This document shows positions 29,476 to 38,923 of a DNA stretch of 64,000 nucleotides, one piece after another. Below the pieces are notes generated by a model. The model did not search any database. It was not told where the DNA came from and was given only the letters and a program-made list of their open reading frames with translations. This DNA comes from Limnobacter humi (lineage in GTDB: Bacteria > Pseudomonadota > Gammaproteobacteria > Burkholderiales > Burkholderiaceae_B). Position numbers and translations under genes: made by a program. Positions within the stretch are counted from its first letter, which is position 1. Every line of letters starts with the position of its first letter. The DNA is taken from NCBI RefSeq assembly GCF_024518835.1, contig NZ_JANIGO010000003.1, forward strand, positions 310,001-374,000, written 5' to 3'.

Positions 29476-30927
29476 ATGAACAAGGCCCTTCGTCTAGCCT
29501 TTATCCTACTCAGTGCCAGTTCGCCAAGCGTGTGCATGGCCCATGGCTTTGGTCAGATATTTGCCTTGCCCATGCCATTCTGGATGGTTGCATGGGCCAG
29601 CGCTGCGGTGCTGTTGATCACCTTTGTGTTGCTAGCCCTGTCCAAACCAACCCAACACGCGCCAACCACCTGTACCGCAAAAAGCCGACCCAACACCCAA
29701 CACCGGCGTTGGTTTATTCGATGGGCTCAAACCGTGAGCCTGGTCGTGTTTTTTTTGGCATTGTATGCAGGCTTTGCGGGCACACAAAACCGAAACAATA
29801 ACCTGGCCATGACCTACTTCTGGATACTGTGGCTACTGGCCGGTGTGTACGCCATGGGATTGCTGGGTGGGTTCACTGGCGATTGGTTCCAACACGTTCA
29901 CCCATACCGCTTGCTGTTTGGGGGTTTGAAAACGAAGCGCCTGCCCTATCCAGCCTGGTTATCGCATTGGCCAGCCGTGTTGGGGCTGGTGGGCATGGCC
30001 TGGCTGGAATTGTTCGGCCACACCCGGCCCAACGACGTGGCCTGGATGCTCAGCCTCTATGGGGCGTATGTGCTGCTGGGCTGCTGGTTATGGGGTAGCA
30101 CCGAATTTTTTGCCAAGGTCGATTGGTTCAGTGTGTATTTTGACTGGCTACACCGTTTGGGCGTGTCGGTACGCCAGCACATTCAGTCCGGTGTTCGAGC
30201 AATATCAGCCACCCCCAGCCTGCAGCATGCAGCACCCAGCATGGCCAGTGTGGTGTTTGTGCTGGGCCTGTTTGCCACCACTGCTTTTGACGGTTTGAAG
30301 GACACGCAGTGGTGGTTGACCACCGTGTGGCCCTGGTTTGTGGACGCTGCCGCACCATGGATTGGGTACTCGTCAGCCGCACTGAAGGCCAACCCCATGC
30401 AGGCCAGTGCCCTGCTGGGTGGCGCTTTTGGCGTGTTTGAGCAGGCAACACTCTTACTCAGTCCATTGGCACTGGGTGCCGTGTTTTGTGCAACGCTGCA
30501 TTGGGGTTTGCGCTGGGGGCGCGCACCACTCTCACTGGCCCAGGGTGTGTTGCTGTTCGGCCCTGCCCTGATGCCGATTGTCCTGGCCTACAGCCTCTCC
30601 CACTATTTCACACTCATCCTGACGCAAGGTGTGCAAATGGTTCACTTGTTGTCCGACCCGGTGGGCCGTGGCTGGAACCTGTTAGGCACCCGCAACCTGT
30701 GGCGTTCGCCCATTCTACTGAACGCGCAACTGGTGTGGTGGATCCAGCTCGGCATGATCATGGCGGGTCATGTGCTGTCAGCCGTGCTGGCTCACCACCA
30801 GGCTTTTGCGCACTGCCCAACCCGCCGGCAAGCCAATCTGAGTCAACTGCCCGTGCTGGGGCTCATGGTGGCATTGACGGTGTTGGGCTTGTGGATACTG
30901 TCCCAACCCCTTCAACTGGGTCGTTGA
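29476..30927 (+). CDS. Multi-helix membrane protein, function unknown
   Basis: A 483-residue inner-membrane protein. After a signal-like start it reads MAHGFGQIFALPMPFW, an N-terminal pattern I associate with a family of polytopic proteins sometimes labelled fenitrothion hydrolase in databases; that recollection is unverified and I do not propose that activity. About eleven hydrophobic helices follow, with a long soluble loop around residues 200-245. The ATG at 29476 is favoured over an upstream in-frame codon inside the preceding gene. It is the third member of a four-gene cluster with the lipoprotein, the cupredoxin-like protein and a TauE permease. Confidence 0.7.
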   Translation: MNKALRLAFILLSASSPSVCMAHGFGQIFALPMPFWMVAWASAAVLLITFVLLALSKPTQHAPTTCTAKSRPNTQHRRWFIRWAQTVSLVVFFLALYAGFAGTQNRNNNLAMTYFWILWLLAGVYAMGLLGGFTGDWFQHVHPYRLLFGGLKTKRLPYPAWLSHWPAVLGLVGMAWLELFGHTRPNDVAWMLSLYGAYVLLGCWLWGSTEFFAKVDWFSVYFDWLHRLGVSVRQHIQSGVRAISATPSLQHAAPSMASVVFVLGLFATTAFDGLKDTQWWLTTVWPWFVDAAAPWIGYSSAALKANPMQASALLGGAFGVFEQATLLLSPLALGAVFCATLHWGLRWGRAPLSLAQGVLLFGPALMPIVLAYSLSHYFTLILTQGVQMVHLLSDPVGRGWNLLGTRNLWRSPILLNAQLVWWIQLGMIMAGHVLSAVLAHHQAFAHCPTRRQANLSQLPVLGLMVALTVLGLWILSQPLQLGR

Positions 30928-30949
30928 TGAACACTGTCGAGCGCATGCC

Positions 30950-31705
30950 ATGAGCCTGTTAATCCTGTTGAGCCTCGCTGCATTTTTTACTTCCAGCGTG
31001 ACCGCCACGCTGGGCATTGGTGGTGGCGTTATTCTGCTGGCCATCATGGCGCAGTTGCTGCCACCATCGGTTCTCATTCCCCTGCACGGTGCAGCGCAAT
31101 TTCTGTCCAACATCAACCGGGTGTGGGTGCAGCATCGGCACATCAACTGGGCCTACATCAAACCATTCACCGTGGGTGCCATTCTCGGTACAGGGGTGGT
31201 CACACCGGTGGCGCTGTGGGTGCCGCAGGGCTGGGGTATGGTGGTGCTGGGCATTTTCATTCTGGTGGCCACCTGGCGCGCGCAATGGCTCAAATTGCAA
31301 GCCTGGCACCCGGCTGCGTCTGGCGGCATCACCACGGGCTTGAGCATGGTGCTGGGTGCCACCGGCCCCCTGGTCATGAGCGTATTGCCCAAGCAATGGC
31401 AGCGCATGACCGTGGTGGGCACCCATGGCATGGCCATGACCATTCAGCATGGCCTGAAGCTCATCGCGTTCTCAAGTCTGAACGTGGAATTGTGGAACCA
31501 CTGGGACTTGCTGCTGGGGCTGACCTTGGCAACCCTGGCTGGCAACCGCGTGGGCGCCAGGTTATTGGGCCATTTGCCCGAGCGACATTTCAAAACGGCG
31601 CTGGACTGGACCCTTACCCTGTTGGCACTGCGGTTGGTGTGGCAAGGCCTTGCGCTGTTGGACTTACAAGCGCTCGATTTTCACGTCGGGCTTGAACACC
31701 AGTGA
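30950..31705 (+). CDS. TauE/SafE family permease
   Basis: A 251-residue membrane protein with eight or so helices. The duplicated TauE pattern is visible: ATLGIGGGVILLAIMAQLLPP near the N-terminus and GATGPLVMSVLPKQW in the second half. Family members export sulfite, sulfoacetate or related anions, or take up organic acids; the substrate is not inferable. It ends the four-gene cluster, and its last 42 nt overlap the 3' end of the convergent YvlD-like gene. Confidence 0.85.
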   Translation: MSLLILLSLAAFFTSSVTATLGIGGGVILLAIMAQLLPPSVLIPLHGAAQFLSNINRVWVQHRHINWAYIKPFTVGAILGTGVVTPVALWVPQGWGMVVLGIFILVATWRAQWLKLQAWHPAASGGITTGLSMVLGATGPLVMSVLPKQWQRMTVVGTHGMAMTIQHGLKLIAFSSLNVELWNHWDLLLGLTLATLAGNRVGARLLGHLPERHFKTALDWTLTLLALRLVWQGLALLDLQALDFHVGLEHQ

Positions 31706-32026
31706 ATTGAGGAAGGTTGCAAACACCGAATATAACAAAGCGGCCAGCACCGCCCACCAAAACCCGTCCACCCGAAAACCGCTGAGCACCGAGCCCACCC
31801 AGTAGAACATGAGCCCATTGAGCAAAAAATAAAACAGCCCCAGGGTGAGCACCGTGAGCGGCAACGTCAAAATGGTCAACACAGGCTTGACCACAGTGTT
31901 GACCAATCCCAAAATCAGCGCAGCCCACAACGCAGACGTAAAACCATTCACATGCACCCCGGGCAACAGGTAGGCCACCGCCATCAGTGCCAGTGCGTAC
32001 AACACCCAACTCAACAGCAATTTCAT
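31664..32026 (-). CDS. YvlD/DUF360-type (phage holin family 4) membrane protein
   Basis: A 120-residue protein with four hydrophobic segments. LLPGVHVNGFTSALWAALILGLVNTVVKPVL and TLPLTVLTLGLFYFLLNGLMFY-like segments are diagnostic of the DUF360 family, often called phage holin family 4 although no lytic role is implied. Function is unknown. It starts 3 nt after the stop of the hybrid kinase gene, so it is probably the end of that transcript. Confidence 0.85.
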   Translation of the reverse strand: MKLLLSWVLYALALMAVAYLLPGVHVNGFTSALWAALILGLVNTVVKPVLTILTLPLTVLTLGLFYFLLNGLMFYWVGSVLSGFRVDGFWWAVLAALLYSVFATFLNSLVFKPDVKIERL

Positions 32027-32029
32027 GGT

Positions 32030-34366
32030 TCATGTCTCCTTGGAGGCGAGGTTTGACGGATTCTTTCCGTGCAATAGTTTGGCCAGTGTGCTCAAGAGTT
32101 CATCCGGCTGCAAGGGTTTGGGCAGCACTGCGTCCATGCCGGCCTGCAGCGCACGGCGCTCGTCCTGAGGCTCCACTTCACCGGTTAAGCCAATGATGGG
32201 CAAACGCGCGTTGAACGACAGGGTCCGGATGTGTTCGGTGGCCTCCAAACCGTCCATCAAAGGCATCTGTACATCCATGATGACGGCATCAAACCCATGG
32301 TCTGGCAGTTTCAACAGGCTCACCGCTTCCAGTCCGTGGCGCGCACGAAGGGTTCGATAACCCCGGCCCTTCAATATCCCCTCGAGTACTTTCAAGTTCA
32401 ATTCGCTGTCATCGACGATCAACACTCGAAGCCCCTGCCCTTGCTCAGCCAGCGAGAGGTCATCGGGCTCGATGGGTGCCGGACTCAGCAATTGCTGAAG
32501 TTGCAGCGGGGTGAGCGGCTTGACCACCACAGCCGTGACTGAATCATCCAGCTGCTGATCCAGCAAGTCGCGGGCATCACCGCCCTTGGCCAGCATCACG
32601 AACCGCACATCCCCCAGCGAACTGGACTGGACAACCCGAACCACCGACTCCCGAATGCCCTGATGGGCCTCGAAATCCACAATGATCAACAGTGTGCCCT
32701 CGGGAAACTGCGAGCGGATCAAGGGCAACTGGCTGGCCAGGCCAGACACATCGGCCACCACATGCAGGCTTCGGCCCAAACATCGGCTCACATTGCGAAG
32801 TGCTTGCACCTGCAGCTCACTTTGCGAAACCAGCACCACTGGCAATTGGCGTCGGGCCATGTCGTCCCTGGCCCGGCGGGGTGATGCCGCCGATGTCACA
32901 GAATCGGGCAAACGCAAGGGAACCTCCACCCAGAAACAGCTGCCTTCGCCCAGGCGACTGTCAAACCCAACGCGGCCGCCCATCAACTCTGCCAAACGTT
33001 TAACCAGGCTCAACCCAAGTCCGGAACCACCAAACTCGCGAGCCACCGACACAGCGGCTTGTGAGAATTTCTGAAACAGGTGCTGCTTGGCCTCTTCAGC
33101 CAAACCCACACCCGAATCATGCACAGCCATCCGGAGCTGTAAACCTTGGCCACGCACCTCCAACGCCTCCATGACCAGCCGCACAAAGCCCTGGTGCGTA
33201 AACTTCACAGCATTGCCCACCAGGTTCACCGCCATCTGCCGAATTCGAAGTTCATCACCCACCACCTGCAAGGGCAAATCCGGAGATGGGTCTATGATCA
33301 ACTCCAGCGACTTGCCCGCTGCAGCGCCCGACATCAGCCCACCCAACTTGTCCAGCAAGTCCAGCACCGAAAACTCGCGTTCCTCCAAATCCATGCTGCC
33401 CGACTCAATCTTGGAAATGTCCAGCACATCGCTGACCAGATCGATCAGATTGCGGGAGGTCTTCTCCAGGCTTTCCAACAGCACCCGTTGGTTGACCGAG
33501 CTGGCCGTGTCTTTGAGCAGGTAGCTCAGGCCCACAATGCCGTTCAATGGTGTGCGGATTTCATGACTCATGGTCGATAAAAAATCGCTTTTCGCGCGAC
33601 TGGCCAGCTGCGCTTTTTCTTCAGCATGTCGAAGCTCTTCATTTTGGCGAGCCAGGCTCTGCGCCATCTGGTTGACCGCCATCGCCACCTCGGCAATTTC
33701 ATCCTGGCCAGACACCTCGCAAGTAGCACTGTGGTCGCCAGACCGAATGGCATTGGCGGCGGTTTGCAATGTCAGCAGGCTGTTGAGCACCCCCCAGCGC
33801 AGCAACACCACCAGCAACACGATGACCACGACAAAAAACCCAAGGCCCAGTGCAGTGATCAAAACCAGCGTTTGCAAGGCGCTGCGCTGCTGTTTGTTGA
33901 CCTCGGTGGACAAGGCGTGCCCCATCTCCACAATCACCTGGGCTTCGGTCACCAAGCGGTCCACAATCAACTGCTCACGGCGAATCTGGAATGCCGCCGA
34001 GTTTTCGTCGGCGGATTGCGCGATCGCAATCAATTCATTGAAAATCGGTTTGATTTCTAGCACGCCCTGTTCAAAATCGTCCATGTCCTGACTGTGTTGC
34101 GGCGTGGTTTTCAGGCTGGACAACCGTGCTGTGAGCGCATCGTAGGTGGCATACCAGCTTTGCACGGCAGTGGGGGACTTGAACAACACATATTCCTGGG
34201 TCAAACCCAGCAGATTGGCCGACAGGCGCGTGATGTCCTGCGCATACTCGGCCTGATTCAAATCGCTGAATTGCTGGCGCAGAATCCAGACGTTGCCCAC
34301 AATCATCAGCAACACGCAGACCAGGGTACTGACAATGGTCAAATTGATTTTGCTGGAGACCCGCAT
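32030..34366 (-). CDS. Hybrid sensor histidine kinase/response regulator
   Basis: A 778-residue membrane kinase. Domain order: a helix at residues 10-28, a periplasmic all-alpha region of about 135 residues, a second helix at 166-190, HAMP at 190-245, and dimerisation/phosphoacceptor with MSHEIRTPLNG (His268). An HATPase_c follows (NLVGNAVKFTH N-box, DSGVGL and GGSGLGLSL G-boxes), then a degenerate receiver-like domain (about 500-635) and a C-terminal receiver with LIVDDSELN and IMDVQMPLMDG carrying the phosphorylatable Asp. No HPt domain is fused, so an external HPt or direct phosphotransfer is expected. It starts 8 nt after the stop of a periplasmic binding protein gene, which is likely its input module. 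Confidence 0.9.
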   Translation of the reverse strand: MRVSSKINLTIVSTLVCVLLMIVGNVWILRQQFSDLNQAEYAQDITRLSANLLGLTQEYVLFKSPTAVQSWYATYDALTARLSSLKTTPQHSQDMDDFEQGVLEIKPIFNELIAIAQSADENSAAFQIRREQLIVDRLVTEAQVIVEMGHALSTEVNKQQRSALQTLVLITALGLGFFVVVIVLLVVLLRWGVLNSLLTLQTAANAIRSGDHSATCEVSGQDEIAEVAMAVNQMAQSLARQNEELRHAEEKAQLASRAKSDFLSTMSHEIRTPLNGIVGLSYLLKDTASSVNQRVLLESLEKTSRNLIDLVSDVLDISKIESGSMDLEEREFSVLDLLDKLGGLMSGAAAGKSLELIIDPSPDLPLQVVGDELRIRQMAVNLVGNAVKFTHQGFVRLVMEALEVRGQGLQLRMAVHDSGVGLAEEAKQHLFQKFSQAAVSVAREFGGSGLGLSLVKRLAELMGGRVGFDSRLGEGSCFWVEVPLRLPDSVTSAASPRRARDDMARRQLPVVLVSQSELQVQALRNVSRCLGRSLHVVADVSGLASQLPLIRSQFPEGTLLIIVDFEAHQGIRESVVRVVQSSSLGDVRFVMLAKGGDARDLLDQQLDDSVTAVVVKPLTPLQLQQLLSPAPIEPDDLSLAEQGQGLRVLIVDDSELNLKVLEGILKGRGYRTLRARHGLEAVSLLKLPDHGFDAVIMDVQMPLMDGLEATEHIRTLSFNARLPIIGLTGEVEPQDERRALQAGMDAVLPKPLQPDELLSTLAKLLHGKNPSNLASKET

Positions 34367-34374
34367 GCCACGTA

Positions 34375-35349
34375 CTACCGCAGGGTAACGGCCTGGGGAT
34401 CCACCTTGCGCAAAAAGGCTGGATTCACAAACTGAATGTAGTTGGGAATGGTCGTTCCGCGCGGCACATGCCCTTCACGAACAGCCCAGTTGGCCTGGCC
34501 ATCCATGGTCCGCATCAGGGACTGGTTCAAACTCAGCTTGTACCGGTAGTCATCGAAAATTCGGCCCACCAAGTCCGGTGATATTTTTAAACGAACAGAC
34601 AGGATTTTTTTGGCACGCTCGGGGTTGGCACTGATGAAGTCACTGGCATTCTGCAGCGACTTCACAATTCTTTCCATGGCCTCCGGACGACCATCCAGAA
34701 TGGCCTTGGTGCCGATCAGGTTGAACGTCTCTGTGTACAAACGTGGAACCTTCACAATGCTGACCTCGTCAGCCAAATCTTGCGCCGCCTTGGACGCATA
34801 GGGCTCCAACACCACCACCGCATCCACCTGCCCACTGCGCAACAGGTCCTGTGTCTGGTCCGGATTCATTTCTTTCAGCACCACTTGCTGGGGGTTGATG
34901 CCGTGGTACAGCAGGATCAGATCGGTGAAATACTGACTGGCCGCTCCCTTGATGTAGGCAATCCGCTTGCCTTTGAGATCAGAAGCCAGCTTCACACCGG
35001 AATCCCGGCGAACCACCAGTTTTAAATCGTTGGATGTTGAAACAAACGAGGTGAGGATGGCGAAATCACGCCGCTTGAAACTGCTGAACACCACCGGTAA
35101 CTCGGTGGCTGTGCAAAGGTCTGCAGCACCATCATGCATCATGGCCATGCAGCGCACACCACCCACACAAGGCAGCAATTCTACAGCCGCCGCATTTTGC
35201 TGGAAAAAGCCTTCTGCATCAGCAACGTACACTGGCAAGCTTAGAACCGTGTTGGAGACTGCAATTCGCACGGGCGGCTCGGCATGCAGCGAGACGCTAA
35301 ATAACCAGCCGGCCAACCCGACCACAGTCAATCGAAAGAATTTCAGCAT
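34375..35349 (-). CDS. Periplasmic substrate-binding protein (NMT1/SsuA-like)
   Basis: The 324-residue product has a cleavable signal ending SLHAEPPVR and a two-lobe periplasmic binding fold of the NMT1/THI5-like type: VRIAVSNTVLSLPVYVADAEGFF at the start, then LKGKRIAYIKGAASQYF and GQVDAVVVLEPYAS. Such proteins bind sulfonates, nitrate, pyrimidines or similar ligands. No ABC permease or ATPase is adjacent; instead the gene is followed immediately by a hybrid histidine kinase. The sensible inference is a ligand-sensing partner rather than an uptake component. I start at the ATG at 35349 because the frame opens upstream only with GTG and non-signal residues. Confidence 0.85.
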   Translation of the reverse strand: MLKFFRLTVVGLAGWLFSVSLHAEPPVRIAVSNTVLSLPVYVADAEGFFQQNAAAVELLPCVGGVRCMAMMHDGAADLCTATELPVVFSSFKRRDFAILTSFVSTSNDLKLVVRRDSGVKLASDLKGKRIAYIKGAASQYFTDLILLYHGINPQQVVLKEMNPDQTQDLLRSGQVDAVVVLEPYASKAAQDLADEVSIVKVPRLYTETFNLIGTKAILDGRPEAMERIVKSLQNASDFISANPERAKKILSVRLKISPDLVGRIFDDYRYKLSLNQSLMRTMDGQANWAVREGHVPRGTTIPNYIQFVNPAFLRKVDPQAVTLR

Positions 35350-35482
35350 GGGATCATGCACGCACACTCAAGAATGCCCTCAGTGTACGTGATAACCACC
35401 CGCGTTGCCTGCTCCGCCACGGGTGTGTCGAAACAGGTGTTGCAAATCCATCAAAAAAAGTCAGGACCTGCCGTGGCGCAAG

Positions 35483-38155
35483 TTAACGACTGTCTTCTTT
35501 CGCAATCAACCATGCACCGTTCTTGCGAACAAAGGTGACACGCTTCTTGCTGGTTTCTTTCAGAACATCCGATTGATATTCCTGAATAAACTCAGCCGTG
35601 GCCGTGTCGCCCTGCACCTCGATGTGGGTGTTTTTCAAGCGGATGGAAATGGATTGCTTCGATTCAATTTTCTGCTTGCGCTCGGAATCCCATGCAGGGC
35701 GCTTCACCCCTTTGGCAGACACGAAGTCGGGTGAGTATGCGGCCAAGTAGGCTCCCACATCCCGGTTGGACCATGCCGTGGCCCAAGTCATGAGTGCCTC
35801 ATCGATTTCGCCAGCAGGATCTGCAGCAGCGGGCAACGCGGCGCTGGCTGGCAATGACAGCGCTGCAGGTTCAGCGGTGGGAATGGGCTCGGAAGGCGCC
35901 TCCACGGGCTGAGGTTCTACCGGCAGCGCGGCAGCGTCCACCGGTTCGGCAACACCTGCCGCAGCGGGTTGATTCTCACTGACTGGCACCGGTTCAGCCG
36001 CATCATGCTCAGCGGGACGAATTAGATGCGCCAACGGCTTCAGCACCTCAAACTTCTGCACAGCCAGCGGACCGTAGGCGGTGATCAACATGCCAACCGT
36101 CATCACCACGGTGGGCAAAATCCACCGTTCGTAACGCCAGTAAAAGGATTTGCGTTTGACCTCATTGTCGGCCTTACGCACCTCGTCGTCGCCAATCACC
36201 AGGCGGGTCAACAACTGGTTCAGCGCCACCGGTGGCATGAGGTAACCCAATTCAAAGGCCACCAACACCATCATCCAGAAATGCAGCGGGTCAATACCGT
36301 TGTTGTAAGCGATGGGCGCCAAAGTACCCGACACCAAAATGACCGCACCAAACGGATCCATCACCATGCCCAGAATCACCTTGGTGATCATCAGGAAGGT
36401 CATGGCAGTCCATGCGTTGCTGAAAGTCTTGGGCGCCAAGTCCATGATGCCAGAACGTTCAACCACGCCACCAATCGCCAATGACAGCGCCATCAACATG
36501 ATCAGCGCGCCGATGTGGCCCACCGCCTCGGAGGTGGCAAACCGAATAGCGGGTTCAACACCTTCCTTGCGATCATCCACATGGCCGTGCTCACTCACGC
36601 CACCCAGCGAGCCTTTGGGCGTGCGCAATTTGTCAAACACCAACAGAATGAACATGATGGCGGGCATGATCACCGGTGCAGAACTTTCGTTCAGCTCGGT
36701 GTCCAGCAGGTATTTGTAGCCCAACACAACCGCCATCACCAGGGCCACATAGGGCAGCACCGGCACGATTTCACGCATCATTTTCGGCAAGGCCACCAAT
36801 GGGCGTTCTACCGCGGCCTTCTTGCGACGGGTCAACTGCGAGAAAATGAAAAACAGCGTGGACGTCAGCAGGAATACATAGAAGCCGTAGTGGTAGAGCG
36901 CACTGGAGGTGACCTGTTTGTTCAGCGCTGCAATCAGCACCACCAGCAAACAGGGGCGCAACACCACGCCCAACGAACCCGACATGGCCGTGGCAGCCAG
37001 CGCAAACTGGCGTGTACCGCCTGCTGCCCGAACCTCGTTGTACACAATGCCCCCGGCTGCAATCACGAAAATACCGGAGGCACCCGTGTACGCAGTGGGC
37101 AAGGCTGCGGCCAGCAAGATGATGTAGGTGAGCAGCTCCGGCGACAACTTCCAGGGCCGCAGAATGTTCATGAACAAATCAACAATGCGGCTTTGCTTGA
37201 GCAACATACCGGCCCAAATATACAAGGCCAGGCTCAGGAAAATGCTGGGCAATTCCAGCAACTGGTTAACGTAAATCGCCAAACCTGGCCAGTTGCCATG
37301 GGTGAAGAAATACACGCCCGCCACGATGCCCATCATGCCGAACAGAGGCACCGACAGCATGGCGCTGAACACCGTCCCGCCTTTTTTGAGGTGGGTGGGC
37401 GGACGCAAAACCTGTTTCAGACTGATGCCAGCCAGCGTAACAAACAAGGCAATCCAGATGAAGTGGGTGATGGGGTGTTCCATCTTCACCCCGGCGTTGG
37501 CCGAGATGTTGTAGTAGGCCACCGAGGAAATGGCACCAAAAATACTGGCAATGCCAATGGCACCAGTGCCAAACCGGTAATCCAGCACAGTCAGTGGCGG
37601 GCGAATAACCACGTGATGCACGCCCACGGTGGTAATCACCGCAGCCAGTGCCACCATGATGAGCAGCACCAGGGGCCTGTTTTCCGTGCCGGTTTTGAAA
37701 AGGTCGAAAAACCCGGTTTCAACCGAGGTGAAGGTTTTGAGCTTGCCCGTCATGAGCTTGGCGACCTTGGTGTAGCGGTCTGTTTCTTCCTGACAGAGTT
37801 TGTTGGCGGCCACCACCGCTTCGCGGATTTCATCAGGATTGGCGGGTGCCATCTCGCCCATCAGGTCGCCCAAACCACTGTCATCGGCCTTGGGCGCAGC
37901 CATTTGGCGCGCAACCTCCGCATCAATATCCGTGACCAAAGTACAGGTGGGTTGGGGGTTGTCCCCCCGCAGCATGAAGTACTGGATGCCCTGCTCGGGT
38001 ACGCCGAACATCGATTCACCGATTTTCAGCAATTGACCGTGCACCATTTCGCCGGTGCCGATGATGAGAGTAAAAATCAGCAAGCCAATGATCGGCAAGC
38101 CAAAAAACCACTCGGACACGGTCCGTCCGAGCAGTCGTCGCCCTGTTGTCTCCAT
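35483..38155 (-). CDS. TRAP-type large permease fused to C-terminal NTF2-like domain
   Basis: An 890-residue membrane protein. An N-terminal helix (residues 15-35) and a roughly 130-residue non-membrane segment come before a DctM-like permease core of about a dozen helices, with typical Gly-rich segments such as LPTAYTGASGIFVIAAGG and GMVMDPFGAVILVSG. Residues 700-780 form a Pro/Ala/Glu-rich linker. The last 110 residues (from EIDEALMTWATAWSNRD) look like an NTF2/SnoaL-type domain of the kind appended to Cds6-like proteins (FVRKNGAWLIAKEDS end). No DctQ or DctP gene is adjacent. The substrate is unknown. It lies 72 bp downstream of a KdpE-like regulator on the same strand. Confidence 0.8.
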   Translation of the reverse strand: METTGRRLLGRTVSEWFFGLPIIGLLIFTLIIGTGEMVHGQLLKIGESMFGVPEQGIQYFMLRGDNPQPTCTLVTDIDAEVARQMAAPKADDSGLGDLMGEMAPANPDEIREAVVAANKLCQEETDRYTKVAKLMTGKLKTFTSVETGFFDLFKTGTENRPLVLLIMVALAAVITTVGVHHVVIRPPLTVLDYRFGTGAIGIASIFGAISSVAYYNISANAGVKMEHPITHFIWIALFVTLAGISLKQVLRPPTHLKKGGTVFSAMLSVPLFGMMGIVAGVYFFTHGNWPGLAIYVNQLLELPSIFLSLALYIWAGMLLKQSRIVDLFMNILRPWKLSPELLTYIILLAAALPTAYTGASGIFVIAAGGIVYNEVRAAGGTRQFALAATAMSGSLGVVLRPCLLVVLIAALNKQVTSSALYHYGFYVFLLTSTLFFIFSQLTRRKKAAVERPLVALPKMMREIVPVLPYVALVMAVVLGYKYLLDTELNESSAPVIMPAIMFILLVFDKLRTPKGSLGGVSEHGHVDDRKEGVEPAIRFATSEAVGHIGALIMLMALSLAIGGVVERSGIMDLAPKTFSNAWTAMTFLMITKVILGMVMDPFGAVILVSGTLAPIAYNNGIDPLHFWMMVLVAFELGYLMPPVALNQLLTRLVIGDDEVRKADNEVKRKSFYWRYERWILPTVVMTVGMLITAYGPLAVQKFEVLKPLAHLIRPAEHDAAEPVPVSENQPAAAGVAEPVDAAALPVEPQPVEAPSEPIPTAEPAALSLPASAALPAAADPAGEIDEALMTWATAWSNRDVGAYLAAYSPDFVSAKGVKRPAWDSERKQKIESKQSISIRLKNTHIEVQGDTATAEFIQEYQSDVLKETSKKRVTFVRKNGAWLIAKEDSR

Positions 38156-38227
38156 GAACTCTGTCTCTTTATTGTTGGGAATTTGGTGAGCTATGGGAAC
38201 ACAGGGGCCGTAAAAAAAACGTAAAAA

Positions 38228-38923
38228 TCAGGGCAACTGGAGCCGATACCCTAAACCCGGTTCAGTCAACAGCAGCCGGGGCTCTGACGGGTTTTCTTCC
38301 AGCTTTGCCCGAAGCTTGCTCATGAGAATGCGCAGGTAGTGCGTGTCGTCCAGGTATTCTGGCCCCCAGACGGTTTGCAGCAACTCCCGCTGCTTGACCA
38401 GCTTGCCCGGTGCGCGAGCCAAAATCATCAGGGTTTTCAGTTCCTTGGCAGTAAGGTGAATTTTCTCGCCCGCGCGGTACACCGCCTCATGCTCCACATC
38501 AATCACCAAATCACCGGTTGCCAATGTGGTGGCTGTGGCCAGGTTTTGCACGCCACCCTGCCGACGCAAGTTTGCACGCACGCGGGCCAGCAACTCATTG
38601 ACTCCGAATGGTTTACCGATGTAGTCATCCGCCCCCAAGTCCAGGGCTGTCACCTTGTCATCCTCTGCGCCCCGCGCCGACAACACGATCACGCCGGCGC
38701 TGGTGCCGTTGCGCTGGCGGCGCAACCAGTCCAAACCATCCCCATCGGGCAAGCCAAGGTCCAGCAAAATCAGCGAGGCGCTCGGGTCGGGCAATGCGGC
38801 ATTCACCGCGGCCAGCGTGCCAAACAAAATCACCTCATAGCCTTCAACACCCAGTGCTGTTTGCAGCAATCGGGCGATGTGGGTGTCGTCTTCCACCACC
38901 AGAATTCGGGGCCTAAGGTTCAT
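38228..38923 (-). CDS. OmpR/KdpE-family response regulator
   Basis: A 231-residue two-domain regulator. The receiver has ILVVEDD (acidic pocket), Asp55 in LLDLGLPDGDG, and the lysine in YIGKPFG. A winged-helix DNA-binding domain follows, with LTAKELKTLMILARAPGKLV and the wing DTHYLRILMSKLRAKLEENP, close to KdpE. It overlaps the upstream kinase gene by 11 nt. No kdpABC potassium pump lies in the window, so calling it KdpE functionally would be premature. The nearest downstream target is the TRAP-NTF2 fusion. Confidence 0.88.
   Translation of the reverse strand: MNLRPRILVVEDDTHIARLLQTALGVEGYEVILFGTLAAVNAALPDPSASLILLDLGLPDGDGLDWLRRQRNGTSAGVIVLSARGAEDDKVTALDLGADDYIGKPFGVNELLARVRANLRRQGGVQNLATATTLATGDLVIDVEHEAVYRAGEKIHLTAKELKTLMILARAPGKLVKQRELLQTVWGPEYLDDTHYLRILMSKLRAKLEENPSEPRLLLTEPGLGYRLQLP

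Noticed and set aside
36515-38224. 569-codon plus-strand ORF
   Set aside because: Fully antisense to the TRAP permease gene; Gln/His/Arg-rich composition typical of a shadow frame in GC-rich DNA.
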